The notes: generated by a model not told the origin, from the letters alone. A stretch of DNA of 64,000 bases from an uncultured Clostridium sp. (GCA_937927335.1 CALBDU010000084.1:38789-102788), one strand, 5' to 3'; positions 8,489 to 17,761 are shown, numbered from the stretch's first letter. Program-made: numbers and translations.

Positions 8489-8860
8489 ATGGCAAGAATA
8501 GCAGGTATCGACCTACCAAAGGAAAAAAGAGTTGAAATAGGTTTGACTTATATATACGGCATAGGATTACCAAGTTCACATCAGATTCTTAGCGCTACTG
8601 GTGTAAACCCAGATACTAGAGTTAAAGACTTAAGCGAAGAAGAAGTAAATGCACTTAGAGATTATATCAACAAGAATTTAAAAGTTGAAGGTGACTTGAG
8701 AAGAGAAATTGCTTTAAGTATAAAGAGACTTATGGAAATAGGTTGCTATAGAGGAATCAGACATAGAAGAGGTCTTCCAGTTAGAGGACAGAAGACAAAG
8801 ACAAATGCTAGAACAAGAAAAGGACCAAAGAAAGCTATCGGCGGTAAGAAGAAAAAATAA
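8489..8860 (+). CDS. rpsM: 30S ribosomal protein S13
   Basis: 123 residues from MARIAGIDLPKEKR, with the basic C-terminal tail (RTRKGPKKAIGGKKKK). S13 contacts P-site tRNA and L5. The frame is open from 8465, but AGGAGGTG at 8473-8480 points to the ATG at 8489. Confidence 0.99.
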   Translation: MARIAGIDLPKEKRVEIGLTYIYGIGLPSSHQILSATGVNPDTRVKDLSEEEVNALRDYINKNLKVEGDLRREIALSIKRLMEIGCYRGIRHRRGLPVRGQKTKTNARTRKGPKKAIGGKKKK

Positions 8861-8882
8861 TCAGCGATAAGGAGGGAATTAA

Positions 8883-9281
8883 ATGGCAGCTGGATCAAAA
8901 GTTAAAAAGACAAGAAGAAGAAAAGAAAGAAAAAATGTTGAACATGGTTGTGCACATATAAAGTCAACTTTTAATAATTCAATAGTTACACTAACTGATG
9001 CTGTTGGAAATACTCTTTCATGGGCCAGTGCAGGCGGATTAGGCTTTAGAGGCTCAAGAAAAAGTACTCCTTTTGCAGCTCAAATGGCAGCAGAAACAGC
9101 AGCAAAAGCAGCTATGGAACATGGCTTAAAGAGCATTGAAGTTTATGTAAAAGGACCAGGAGCTGGTAGAGAAGCAGCTATAAGGTCACTTCAAGCTGCT
9201 GGTTTGGAAGTTACATTAATAAAGGATGTTACTCCTATTCCACATAACGGATGCAGACCACCAAAAAGAAGAAGAGTATAG
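8883..9281 (+). CDS. rpsK: 30S ribosomal protein S11
   Basis: 132 residues. The motif HIKSTFNNSIVTLTDAVGN and the ending PHNGCRPPKRRRV identify S11, part of the platform of the small subunit. It is preceded by AAGGAGGG. Confidence 0.99.
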   Translation: MAAGSKVKKTRRRKERKNVEHGCAHIKSTFNNSIVTLTDAVGNTLSWASAGGLGFRGSRKSTPFAAQMAAETAAKAAMEHGLKSIEVYVKGPGAGREAAIRSLQAAGLEVTLIKDVTPIPHNGCRPPKRRRV

Positions 9282-9307
9282 TTTATAGAAACAGGAGGTG
9301 TAATTAA

Positions 9308-9928
9308 ATGGCAAGATATACAGGAGCCGTTTGCAGGCTTTGCAGAAGAGAAGGCTTAAAACTATTTCTTAAAGGAGATAGATGCTATACAGACAAATGT
9401 GCGTTCTCCAGAAGAGGATACGCACCAGGACAACACGGTCAGGGCAGAAAGAAAATGTCTAATTATGGCTTACAATTAAGAGAAAAACAAAAAGCTAAAA
9501 GAATTTATGGCGTTTTGGAAGGCCAGTTCAGAAAATACTATGAAGAAGCAGAAAGACTAAAAGGAATCACCGGTGAGAATCTTCTTAGACTTCTTGAATT
9601 AAGATTAGACAGCGTTGTATTTAAACTGGGATATGGAAATTCAAGAAGTGAAGCAAGACAGCTGGTAAATCACGGACATTTCTTGGTAAATGGACGTAAG
9701 GTTGACATAGCTTCCTATGAATTAAAAGTGAATGATGTTGTTTCCGTATGCGATAAGAGCAAAGCAACTGAAAAGTTTAAGGCTTTCGCAGAAAATCCTA
9801 AGGCTTTACCTAACTGGATAGAAGGAAATGCTGAAAATTTTGAAGCTAAAATCGTTAGTGTTCCTTCAAGAGCGGATATAGATGTACCTGTTAACGAAAC
9901 ATTGATTGTTGAGTTATATAGCAAGTAA
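9308..9928 (+). CDS. rpsD: 30S ribosomal protein S4
   Basis: 206 residues, with an N-terminal zinc-capable Cys cluster (CRLC ... CYTDKC) and an S4 RNA-binding domain (LDSVVFKLGYGNSRSEARQ) at about residues 95-155. S4 nucleates assembly of the 16S 5' domain. It sits inside the alpha operon here, not as a monocistronic gene. Confidence 0.99.
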   Translation: MARYTGAVCRLCRREGLKLFLKGDRCYTDKCAFSRRGYAPGQHGQGRKKMSNYGLQLREKQKAKRIYGVLEGQFRKYYEEAERLKGITGENLLRLLELRLDSVVFKLGYGNSRSEARQLVNHGHFLVNGRKVDIASYELKVNDVVSVCDKSKATEKFKAFAENPKALPNWIEGNAENFEAKIVSVPSRADIDVPVNETLIVELYSK

Positions 9929-9985
9929 TTGTAGAATCGGTTGCCCTCGAAATAGAGAAACAAATTAATAGAAGGAGGGTTATGT

Positions 9986-10933
9986 ATGTTAGAAATAGAA
10001 AAGCCTAAAATAGAGTGTGTTGAAATTAGTGAAGATGGTTTCTACGGCAAGTTTGTAGTTGAGCCTCTTGAAAGAGGATACGGCATAACTTTAGGTAATG
10101 CGATGAGAAGAATACTTCTTTCATCCTTACCTGGAGCTGCTGCAAACCATGTGAGAATTGATGGTGTTCTTCATGAGTTTTCTACAGTTAATGGAGTAAA
10201 AGAAGATGTTACAGAGCTGATAATCAATATCAAATCTTTAGCATTGTCTATGAATGGTGAAGGAAATAGAACCATATACATAGACGCAAAGGGACCTGGA
10301 GAAGTTAAGGCAGGAGATATAAAAACTGATGGAGATGTGGAAATTATAAATAAGGATCTTCATATTGCAACTTTGGATGATAATGGAAGATTGTATATGG
10401 AAATCCTTGTTAACAGAGGAAGAGGCTATGTTTCCCAGAATAAGAATAAGAGCGAAGAAATGCCAATAGGCACAATTCCTGTAGATTCAATATATACTCC
10501 AGTTAAAAGAGTTAACTTCAACGTGGAAAATACAAGAGTAGGTCAGATTACTGACTATGATAAACTGACCCTTGAAGTATGGACCAATGGTACTATAAAA
10601 CCTGAAGAGGCAATAAGCTTATCTGCCAAGATATTGATAGAGCACTTCAAGTTATTTATGACATTGACTGATCATGCTAATGATGTGGAAATACTCATTG
10701 AAAAGGAAGAAGACAAAAAGGAAAAAGTCCTTGAAATGACTATTGAAGAGCTGGATCTTTCAGTTAGAAGTTACAACTGCCTAAAGAGGGCAGGAATTAA
10801 CACCGTTCAGGAATTGACTGAAAGAACTATGGATGACATGATGAAGGTTAGAAATTTAGGTAAAAAATCCCTTGAAGAAGTTGAACAAAAGCTTGAAGCT
10901 CTTGGATTGGGATTAAAGCAGACGGAAGAATAA
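9986..10933 (+). CDS. rpoA: DNA-directed RNA polymerase subunit alpha
   Basis: 315 residues. The N-terminal dimerisation domain (GYGITLGNAMRRILLSSLPG) is followed by a linker and the C-terminal domain (SVRSYNCLKRAGINTVQEL) with its helix-hairpin-helix (KVRNLGKKSLEEV) that binds UP elements and activators. GAAGGAGGG precedes the ATG. Confidence 0.99.
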   Translation: MLEIEKPKIECVEISEDGFYGKFVVEPLERGYGITLGNAMRRILLSSLPGAAANHVRIDGVLHEFSTVNGVKEDVTELIINIKSLALSMNGEGNRTIYIDAKGPGEVKAGDIKTDGDVEIINKDLHIATLDDNGRLYMEILVNRGRGYVSQNKNKSEEMPIGTIPVDSIYTPVKRVNFNVENTRVGQITDYDKLTLEVWTNGTIKPEEAISLSAKILIEHFKLFMTLTDHANDVEILIEKEEDKKEKVLEMTIEELDLSVRSYNCLKRAGINTVQELTERTMDDMMKVRNLGKKSLEEVEQKLEALGLGLKQTEE

Positions 10934-10984
10934 AGTTCAGATAACCTGATGAAAAACAGGCATTTAAAGTAAGGAGGTATAGTG

Positions 10985-11326
10985 ATGGCAGGATATCGTA
11001 AATTAGGTCGCCCTAGTGATCAGAGAAGGGCTATGCTTAGAAATCTTGTTACTAGTTTTTTAAAGTATGGTAAGATCGAAACTACCGAAACAAGAGCCAA
11101 AGAAACAAGAAGCTTAGCAGAAAAAATGATAACTCTTGCAAAAAGAGGAGATCTTCATGCAAGAAGACAAGTACTTTCATTCGTAACAGAAGAAGAAGTA
11201 GTAAAAAATTTATTTGATAATGTTGCTCCAAAATACTCTGAAAGAGAAGGCGGTTATACTAGAATGTATAAAGTTGGACCAAGAAGAGGAGACGGAGCTG
11301 AGGTTGTTATACTAGAGTTAGTATAA
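10985..11326 (+). CDS. rplQ: 50S ribosomal protein L17
   Basis: 113 residues starting MAGYRKLGRPSDQRRAMLRN, normal length. L17 lies at the exit tunnel face. A GTG at 10982 is only 3 bases from the AAGGAGGT site, so the ATG at 10985 is taken. It is the last gene before a terminator-like hairpin. Confidence 0.98.
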   Translation: MAGYRKLGRPSDQRRAMLRNLVTSFLKYGKIETTETRAKETRSLAEKMITLAKRGDLHARRQVLSFVTEEEVVKNLFDNVAPKYSEREGGYTRMYKVGPRRGDGAEVVILELV

Positions 11327-11333
11327 AATCAGA

Positions 11334-11366
11334 GGGGATTAAGTAAACTAGCTTAGTCCCCATTTT
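11334..11366 (+). terminator. Terminator-like hairpin after the ribosomal operon
   Basis: Arms GGGGATTAAG (11334-11343) and CTTAGTCCCC (11352-11361) pair with one G-U, followed by ATTTTCAT. The U tract is short, so read-through into ecfA1 is possible. Confidence 0.65.
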
Positions 11367-11396
11367 CATACTCTCATACACACAGTGAGGTGTTCA

Positions 11397-12239
11397 ATGT
11401 TGGAAAAAATGATTGAATGTAGGGAGGTTTCATTTAAGTATGATTCCTCTGAGGACAAGATTATGAAACCTGCTTTGGATAATGTTTCTCTTGAAGTGAA
11501 GAAGGGTGAATTTCTTGTTATACTAGGACGAAATGGCTCAGGAAAGTCCACAATAGCTAAGCATATGAATTCATTGCTTATCCCTTACTCGGGGAAAGTA
11601 TTTGTTGATAATCTTGATACATCAGATGAAAATAATACCTGGGAGATAAGAAACAGAGCAGGGATGGTTTTTCAAAATCCCGACAATCAGATTGTGGCTA
11701 CCATTGTAGAGGAAGATGTAGCTTTCGGTCCTGAAAACCTGGGAGTTAAACCAGATGAAATAAGACAAAGAGTAGATGACTGCCTGAAAAAAGTAAATAT
11801 GTATGGCTATAGAAAGCATGCTCCGCATTTATTATCAGGCGGGCAGAAGCAGAGAGTTGCCATTGCTGGGGTTCTTGCAATGATGCCTAGTTGTATAATT
11901 TTTGATGAAGCCACTGCAATGTTGGATCCTTCTGGAAGGAAGGAGGTCATAAAGACTATACTGGAGCTTAACAGAAAGTATCATATTACAATTGTTTTAA
12001 TTACCCATTACATGGAGGAAGCTGTTGAGGCAGACAGAATAATTGTGATGGATGAAGGAAAGGTAACCCTGGAGGGAAAACCAAGGGAGATATTTCATAA
12101 TGTAGATATGATGAAAAGAACAGGTCTTGATGTACCTCAAATGACAGAATTGGCGTATGAGCTTAAAAAGGGCGGACTTAACATTAAAACAGATATATTA
12201 ACAATTGATGAGATGGTGAATGAATTATGTCAATTATAA
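11397..12239 (+). CDS. ecfA1: ECF transporter ATPase A1
   Basis: About 280 residues. An ABC ATPase of the energy-coupling factor module that powers uptake of vitamins or transition metals bound by separate S components. Visible motifs are Walker A GRNGSGKST, Q-loop FQNPDNQ, signature LSGGQKQR and Walker B CIIFDEATAML. The ATG at 11397 follows a GAGGTG site; an upstream GTG (11385) overlaps it. It overlaps ecfA2 by 13 bases. No S component is encoded nearby, which fits a shared (group II) module. Confidence 0.95.
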   Translation: MLEKMIECREVSFKYDSSEDKIMKPALDNVSLEVKKGEFLVILGRNGSGKSTIAKHMNSLLIPYSGKVFVDNLDTSDENNTWEIRNRAGMVFQNPDNQIVATIVEEDVAFGPENLGVKPDEIRQRVDDCLKKVNMYGYRKHAPHLLSGGQKQRVAIAGVLAMMPSCIIFDEATAMLDPSGRKEVIKTILELNRKYHITIVLITHYMEEAVEADRIIVMDEGKVTLEGKPREIFHNVDMMKRTGLDVPQMTELAYELKKGGLNIKTDILTIDEMVNELCQL

Positions 12240-13105
12240 TTGAAAATTTGACACACATATATATGAGAGGGACACCTTTTGAAAAAAAGGCCTTAGACAA
12301 TGTATCAATAACCATTGATGAAGGACAGTTCGTTGCATTGATAGGTCATACAGGATCGGGGAAATCTACACTTATTCAACATATTAACGGTTTATTGAAA
12401 GGTGACAGCGGAAGAATAGTAATCGATGGGGAAGATATTACAGTAAAAAAAATGAATTTAAATCATATAAGAAGAAAAGTTGGACTTGTATTCCAATATG
12501 CTGAATATCAATTATTCGAAGAAACTGTTGAAAAAGACATAGCATTTGGCCCAAGGAATCTTGGACTAAGCGATGATGAAATAAATATTAAAGTAAAAAG
12601 TGCAATGAAGATGGTGGGCCTGGACTATGAAAAATACAAAGATAAATCCCCATTTGAATTAAGCGGGGGGCAGAAAAGAAGAGTTGCCATAGCAGGGGTA
12701 ATTGCAATGGGTCCTAAGGTATTGATACTGGATGAACCAACTGCCGGATTGGACCCTAAGGGAAGAGATGATATTTTATTTCAGATAAAAGATCTGCATA
12801 AAAAATATAAGCTCACTATTATCCTGGTTTCCCACAGCATGGAAGATGTAGCAAAGGTTGCTGACAGAATATTAGTGATGGATAATGGCAGATGTATAAT
12901 AGATGGTACTCCCGGCAAAGTGTTTAAAGAGGTGGATACTCTTGAAAGTGTAGGGCTTGCAGTGCCCCAGGTTACATATCTTGCCAGGAGGCTCCGGAGC
13001 ATGGGGTATGATATATCTGATAATGTCTTTACTGTGGAACAGGTAAAAAAAGAAATAATGAATAATTTCCTCATAAAGAATAGAAGTCAGGAGAGCGAAA
13101 AATGA
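12227..13105 (+). CDS. ecfA2: ECF transporter ATPase A2
   Basis: 292 residues. The partner ATPase of EcfA1, with Walker A GHTGSGKST, Q-loop FQYAEYQLFEETV, signature LSGGQKRR and Walker B VLILDEPTAGLD. The FEETVEKDIAFGP stretch is typical of the A2 type. It overlaps both neighbours and so belongs to one transcript with ecfA1 and ecfT. Confidence 0.95.
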   Translation: MSIIIENLTHIYMRGTPFEKKALDNVSITIDEGQFVALIGHTGSGKSTLIQHINGLLKGDSGRIVIDGEDITVKKMNLNHIRRKVGLVFQYAEYQLFEETVEKDIAFGPRNLGLSDDEINIKVKSAMKMVGLDYEKYKDKSPFELSGGQKRRVAIAGVIAMGPKVLILDEPTAGLDPKGRDDILFQIKDLHKKYKLTIILVSHSMEDVAKVADRILVMDNGRCIIDGTPGKVFKEVDTLESVGLAVPQVTYLARRLRSMGYDISDNVFTVEQVKKEIMNNFLIKNRSQESEK

Positions 13106-13908
13106 TTAAAGATATTACCATAGGCCAGTATATACCTGGCGATTCATTTGTGCATAAATTAGATCCCAGAGTCAAAATTTTAATATCTTTAATATATATA
13201 ATAGACCTGTTCATCGTAAATAATTTTCTGGGGTATGTATTTATCATTGCATTTACCTTTGCAGCTATATTGATTTCAAAAATCCATTTAAGATATATTT
13301 ATAAAGGTCTGAAACCAATATTTGTTCTTATACTTATCACAGCAGTATTGAATATATTTATGACAAGCGGTACAGAACTTGTATTTAAGTGGAGCTTTCT
13401 AACAGTTTATAAGGAAGGCCTTATAATGGCAGCATTTATGGTTTTGAGACTTGTTTTTCTTATTGTAGGTACATCACTGCTGACGTTGACTACATCACCC
13501 ATAGAGCTCACAGATGGAATTGAAAAACTATTGAAGCCCTTTGAAAAACTGGGAGTTCCAGCCCATGAACTGGCAATGATGATGACAATAGCATTAAGGT
13601 TTATTCCAACCTTAATGGATGAAACAGACAAGATAATGAAAGCGCAAACAGCTAGAGGAGCGGATTTTGAGAACGGGAGCCTTATCAAGAGGGCAAAGAA
13701 TCTCATACCCATACTGGTACCGCTATTTATCAGTTCCTTTAGAAGAGCAGACGAACTTGCCATGGCCATGGAGGCAAGATGCTACCGCGGCGGAAAAGGA
13801 AGAACAAGAATGAAGATTCTTAAACTTACAAACCAGGATTTTACTGCATCCACTGTTACAGTTTTGTTGGTGGCAATTTCTATTGGAAGCAGGTTTGTAA
13901 AAATATGA
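13102..13908 (+). CDS. ecfT: ECF transporter transmembrane subunit T
   Basis: 268 residues with about five hydrophobic segments. The two Ala-Arg-Gly type coupling motifs are visible as TARGADF and EARCYRGG near the C-terminal side; these dock on the EcfA ATPases. It overlaps ecfA2 and truA by four bases each (ATGA). It connects the ATPases to substrate-binding S components encoded elsewhere. Confidence 0.95.
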   Translation: MIKDITIGQYIPGDSFVHKLDPRVKILISLIYIIDLFIVNNFLGYVFIIAFTFAAILISKIHLRYIYKGLKPIFVLILITAVLNIFMTSGTELVFKWSFLTVYKEGLIMAAFMVLRLVFLIVGTSLLTLTTSPIELTDGIEKLLKPFEKLGVPAHELAMMMTIALRFIPTLMDETDKIMKAQTARGADFENGSLIKRAKNLIPILVPLFISSFRRADELAMAMEARCYRGGKGRTRMKILKLTNQDFTASTVTVLLVAISIGSRFVKI

Positions 13909-14639
13909 AAAATATAAAGTTGATTGTAGAATTTGAAGGGACAAAGTATAGCGGATGGCAGAAACAGACTAATGGTATATCAGTGCAGCAAAAGCTTTAC
14001 GAAGCACTGCTCAGGCTTACAGGAGAAGAATGTGAGGTTATAGGCTGCAGCAGAACTGATGCCGGGGTACACGCTAAAAGATACGTCTGTAATTTTAAAA
14101 CAGAAAGTACAATTCCAGGAGATAAGTTTAAATATGCTATAAATAATATATTGCCCCAGGATATCGTAGTGGTGGATTCGGAAGAAGTCAGTGACAGTTT
14201 TCATGCTAGATTCGATGCTAGAAAGAAAAGATATGAATACACTATATGCAACAGGGAAATGCCTCCTGCTATAGGCAGGCAGTACGCATATCACTTTTCA
14301 GAAAAGCTGAATTTAGATAAAATGAGACGTTCAGCTGCTTACCTAATTGGTAAACACGACTTTTCCTCATTTAAAAACTCTGGTTCATCCATAAAAACAA
14401 GTGTTAGAACTATATATGAAATTAATATATCAAGCTGTGATGATTTGATCAGGATAAGCATTATGGGAGATGGCTTTTTATATAATATGGTGAGGATAAT
14501 ATCAGGAACATTAATTGAGGCTGGAATTGGGAAAATTGAACCAGAGGAGATTGAATACATTATTGAATCAAAGGATAGGAGCAGTGCAGGCAAAACTGCG
14601 CCGCCTCAAGGTTTGTGCCTGGAAGAGGTATATTATTGA
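13905..14639 (+). CDS. truA: tRNA pseudouridine(38-40) synthase TruA
   Basis: 244 residues. It isomerises uridines 38-40 in the anticodon arm. The catalytic Asp lies in GCSRTDAGVHA (about residue 52), and FEGTKYSGWQKQ near the start is a family signature. The ecfA1-ecfA2-ecfT-truA-rplM-rpsI order is common in Firmicutes. Confidence 0.98.
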   Translation: MKNIKLIVEFEGTKYSGWQKQTNGISVQQKLYEALLRLTGEECEVIGCSRTDAGVHAKRYVCNFKTESTIPGDKFKYAINNILPQDIVVVDSEEVSDSFHARFDARKKRYEYTICNREMPPAIGRQYAYHFSEKLNLDKMRRSAAYLIGKHDFSSFKNSGSSIKTSVRTIYEINISSCDDLIRISIMGDGFLYNMVRIISGTLIEAGIGKIEPEEIEYIIESKDRSSAGKTAPPQGLCLEEVYY

Positions 14640-14662
14640 TTTTCTAATTTGCATAAAATTTA

Positions 14663-14691
14663 TTGACACACCCGGTTGATTGTATTATAAT
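14663..14691 (+). promoter_or_regulatory. Sigma-A promoter for rplM-rpsI
   Basis: A consensus TTGACA (14663-14668), 17-base spacer and TATAAT (14686-14691) lie in the 150-base gap after truA. A leader of about 95 bases follows before rplM. L13 leaders are known in Firmicutes as feedback RNA elements; I cannot confirm the fold here. Confidence 0.85.
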
Positions 14692-14789
14692 AATTATGTT
14701 TGTATTTAAAATGTATAAAAGATCCACTAGCCCCGGGTCTTTATATAGAACGCACAATTTTATGTTAAAGAATTCAGGGAGGTAAAATG

Positions 14790-15224
14790 ATGAAATCATA
14801 CGTAGCAAAGCCACAAGAAGTTGAAAGAAAATGGTATGTTGTTGACGCTGCTGGAAAACCATTAGGTAGAGTTGCCAGCCAGGTTGCATCCATACTGAGA
14901 GGAAAAAACAAGCCGACTTTTACACCACATGTTGATACAGGTGATTATGTTATAATAATCAATGCAGAAAAGGTTGTTTTGACAGGAAAGAAATTAGACC
15001 AGAAGATGTTAAGACATCACTCATTCTATCCAGGCGGATTAAAGGAAACTCCATATAGAGAAGCAATAGCAAAGAAGCCTGAATTTGTATTTGAAGAAGC
15101 AGTTAGAAGAATGCTTCCAAAAGGAGTATTAGGAAGACAGATGTTAAAGAAGCTTAAAGTATACAGAGGTACTGAGCACAATCAACAAGCTCAAAAGCCT
15201 GAAGTATTAGAATTAAAGTACTAA
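14790..15224 (+). CDS. rplM: 50S ribosomal protein L13
   Basis: 144 residues from MKSYVAKPQEVERKWYVVDA. PTFTPHVDTGDYVIIINAEK is diagnostic. L13 is an early large-subunit assembly protein. Tandem ATGs occur at 14787 and 14790; the second has better spacing from AGGGAGG (14776-14782). Confidence 0.98.
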   Translation: MKSYVAKPQEVERKWYVVDAAGKPLGRVASQVASILRGKNKPTFTPHVDTGDYVIIINAEKVVLTGKKLDQKMLRHHSFYPGGLKETPYREAIAKKPEFVFEEAVRRMLPKGVLGRQMLKKLKVYRGTEHNQQAQKPEVLELKY

Positions 15225-15250
15225 TTGGAAGCTGGAAGGAGGAAATATAA

Positions 15251-15643
15251 ATGGCTAAAGTTCAATATTTCGGAACAGGAAGAAGAAAAAAATCTATAGC
15301 AAGAGTAAGACTTGTTCCTGGTGAAGGAAAAGTTACTATTAATAATAGAGATATAGAAAACTATTTTGGATTGGAAACATTAAGAGTTATTGTTAACCAG
15401 CCTTTAGTTTTAACTGGAACAAAAGAAAGATTCGATGTTTTGGTAAGTGTATACGGCGGTGGCTATACTGGCCAGGCCGGTGCTATCAGACACGGTATTG
15501 CAAGAGCATTGCTTAAAGCTGATCAGAACTTAAAACCAGAATTAAAGAAAGCTGGATACTTAACAAGAGACCCAAGAATGAAAGAAAGAAAGAAATACGG
15601 TCTTAAGAAAGCAAGAAAAGCATCACAGTTTTCAAAGAGATAG
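15251..15643 (+). CDS. rpsI: 30S ribosomal protein S9
   Basis: 130 residues. FGTGRRKKSIARVRLVPG at the start and the basic C-terminal tail ending FSKR, which reaches the P-site tRNA, identify S9. It is the second gene of the rplM operon and is followed by a strong terminator. Confidence 0.99.
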   Translation: MAKVQYFGTGRRKKSIARVRLVPGEGKVTINNRDIENYFGLETLRVIVNQPLVLTGTKERFDVLVSVYGGGYTGQAGAIRHGIARALLKADQNLKPELKKAGYLTRDPRMKERKKYGLKKARKASQFSKR

Positions 15644-15650
15644 GCTACAT

Positions 15651-15683
15651 ATCCCCCGGTCAAACAGACCTGGGGATTTTTTC
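15651..15683 (+). terminator. Rho-independent terminator after rpsI
   Basis: A GC-rich stem (ATCCCCCGGTC paired with GACCTGGGGAT around an AAACA loop) is followed directly by TTTTTTCTTT. It ends the rplM-rpsI transcript. The remaining 230 bases before the tetR gene are AT-rich, with only a short unconvincing open frame. Confidence 0.92.
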
Positions 15684-15912
15684 TTTGTGTGGCCAACAAT
15701 TATGGGCATTGCATCAACGAACAGAATAGTAGAAGTAAAGAATTATTAAGAAAGGTTTATAGCTTTTTTTATTATAAGTGTGTAACAATTAAATCTTTTA
15801 TTAGGTGGAATTACAATTTACGACAGATTATAACAAAGCTTTACTTAATATTACAAAATATGATATCATAAATATAAAGTTAACGTTTACAAATGTGTAG
15901 GATGTGGTATAT

Positions 15913-16479
15913 ATGGAAAAAACAGAATTAATTCGTAAAAGTGCTATAAAGGTTATAGCAAGGTATGGATATCATAATACAAAGGTTCAAATGATTGCAG
16001 ATGAAGCAGGTATTGCTAACGGAACTGTATATTACTATTTCAAAAGTAAGCAGGAGATACTTGAACATATTTATGACTTTGAGTTAGATAAATTTTCAAG
16101 ATTTTTTGATGAACTTGAAAAAGGTAAGGACACTGTACTGCAAAAATTGGATACTTTTATGAAGTACTCTTTCAAAGAGTTGGAAGACAATTATGATGTA
16201 TTGAAAATCCTTATACAAGAAGGTATTTTCACTTCAAAACAAGATACAAAAGTAAACAAATTAATTGATAAATTGCAAAATAAGTTATCACGTTTATTAG
16301 GTAAAGGTTGTGAATCAGGAGAATTAAAAGCTATAGATGTTGATTCATTTTCTTTTATTATTATTAATTTAGTGTTTTATGGTATCTACGAATTTATGAC
16401 CAATGAAAATGCAAGAGATTATAATAACATCCAAACTCAGTTGACCAATTTTGTATTAAATGGCATCCGAATGAGCTAA
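15913..16479 (+). CDS. TetR/AcrR family transcriptional regulator
   Basis: 188 residues from the ATG at 15913; a GTG at 15904 is also possible, and neither has a strong ribosome site. The N-terminal TetR helix-turn-helix is clear (MIADEAGIANGTVYYYFKSK, about residues 25-44). The C-terminal ligand domain is alpha-helical and its ligand cannot be read. A palindrome of the TetR-operator type lies 15 bases after the stop codon, upstream of the EAL gene, suggesting that this regulator controls the genes that follow. Confidence 0.9.
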   Translation: MEKTELIRKSAIKVIARYGYHNTKVQMIADEAGIANGTVYYYFKSKQEILEHIYDFELDKFSRFFDELEKGKDTVLQKLDTFMKYSFKELEDNYDVLKILIQEGIFTSKQDTKVNKLIDKLQNKLSRLLGKGCESGELKAIDVDSFSFIIINLVFYGIYEFMTNENARDYNNIQTQLTNFVLNGIRMS

Positions 16480-16493
16480 AATATTTCAAAATA

Positions 16494-16511
16494 TGACTGA
16501 TTAGTCAGTCA
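16494..16511. promoter_or_regulatory. Palindromic operator, probably for the TetR protein
   Basis: TGACTGATTAGTCAGTCA is palindromic at 16 of 18 positions, with arms TGACTGA/TCAGTCA. Many AcrR/FadR-like TetR regulators bind operators of the form TGACTGAC...GTCAGTCA. It sits between the tetR stop and the EAL gene, which begins 142 bases downstream. Confidence 0.65.
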
Positions 16512-16652
16512 AGTAATAATTAAAATATATCATTAAGCAAGCACTTTAATTTTTACTATTGTTAGTTGACTTATTAATAAGATGATTTACAGTGAGTAAC
16601 TTCATTGGTTATCTGCTGTTTTTTAAATTAACTTTAAAATGGAGGGCTCATT

Positions 16653-17363
16653 TTGATAATAAATCACAATGTAATTAACGATATGAATTATTTCATAACT
16701 CATTGTTTTCAACCAATTTGTAACTTAGCAAATAAAAGTATTATTGGCTATGAAGCATTGTTACGCGATGCAACATCACCAGAAACTTCACCTATTACAA
16801 TGTTTAAGGAGGCGGATAAAATAGGGCATAGAAATAACCTGGATCGTAGTTCAATAAAAGTAGCAATTGATAAATTTATAGATGAATCAAGTTTATTGTT
16901 TGTTAATATTTTTCCATCAACAATCCTAAAAGAAGACTTCTTATCTTGGTGGGATACCAATATACCAAGATCTGCTTCAATTGTAATTGAATTATCAGAA
17001 GATGAATCCATTAAAGATTGGAAAGAAATTAATATAATTCTTGAAGAACTTCGATTAGTTGGCGTGAAAGTTGCGGTAGATGACATGTGTTCAGGCTATT
17101 CATCTTTTCAGCATTGGATTGAATTGAAACCAGAATTTATAAAGTTAGATAGCTATTTTATTAAAGGCCTTTCTATAAATCCACAGAAGCAGAAAATAGT
17201 AAAAAGTCTCATGGACATTTTTTATGATACAACTAAAGTGATTGCTGAAGGTGTTGAAAATATAGAAGATTTATATTATATCGAGAAATTAGGAATACCG
17301 TATGGTCAAGGATATTATTTAGGAAGGCCATCACATAAAAATAATATGATTACTATAGGGTAA
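16653..17363 (+). CDS. EAL-domain protein, predicted c-di-GMP phosphodiesterase
   Basis: 236 residues, essentially a lone EAL domain without sensor or GGDEF parts. The metal and catalytic set looks complete: YEALLR, VNIFPSTIL (Asn), IELSED (Glu), VDDMCSGYSSF (two Asp), FIKLD (Lys), IAEGVE (Glu) and YGQGYYLG. The central DDFGTG is changed to DDMCSG, which keeps both Asp. It starts with TTG at 16653, supported by GGAGGG six bases upstream. It is probably cotranscribed with the HxlR gene 20 bases downstream and may be under the TetR operator. Confidence 0.88.
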   Translation: MIINHNVINDMNYFITHCFQPICNLANKSIIGYEALLRDATSPETSPITMFKEADKIGHRNNLDRSSIKVAIDKFIDESSLLFVNIFPSTILKEDFLSWWDTNIPRSASIVIELSEDESIKDWKEINIILEELRLVGVKVAVDDMCSGYSSFQHWIELKPEFIKLDSYFIKGLSINPQKQKIVKSLMDIFYDTTKVIAEGVENIEDLYYIEKLGIPYGQGYYLGRPSHKNNMITIG

Positions 17364-17383
17364 GGAGGAGTAGAAGTTATAAA

Positions 17384-17761
17384 ATGGTATTAAAATTAAA
17401 AGATGTTAGAAAAAATAATGCAATTGAAATGTATGGTAGATGCCCATATGCTGCTGCACAAAAAGTACTAGCGGGTAGATGGACTATTTTGATTATGCAC
17501 CTTTTGTATGATGGTCCTGTACGTTTTAATGAGCTTTTAAGGCGGTTGCCTAATATTACACAAGCTACACTATCCAGGCAATTAAAACAGTTGGAGCAGA
17601 ATGGGTTAATCATTCGTACTGAATATAATCAAATACCGCCAAAGGTAGAATATTCACTGAGTGATTTAGGGAGTAAGTTTGACAAGGTATTGGATCCTTT
17701 GAAAGAATGGGGACTTAGTTATATTGAGTACATGAATGAAGGCGTTGAAGGAGTACTATAA
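17384..17761 (+). CDS. HxlR/MarR-like winged-helix transcriptional regulator
   Basis: 125 residues. The HxlR signature is clear: CPYAAAQKVLAGRWTILIMH, then FNELLRRLPNITQATLSRQL as recognition helix region, and PPKVEYSLSDLG as the wing. The Cys before the domain (CPY) is the conserved position that senses thiol or aldehyde stress in some members. A good AAGGAGG lies upstream. No adjacent reductase is present to suggest a target. Confidence 0.9.
   Translation: MVLKLKDVRKNNAIEMYGRCPYAAAQKVLAGRWTILIMHLLYDGPVRFNELLRRLPNITQATLSRQLKQLEQNGLIIRTEYNQIPPKVEYSLSDLGSKFDKVLDPLKEWGLSYIEYMNEGVEGVL

Noticed and set aside
15689..15871. A 60-residue open frame between rpsI and the tetR gene
   Set aside because: Composition is like translated AT-rich intergenic DNA, no ribosome site, no family resemblance.
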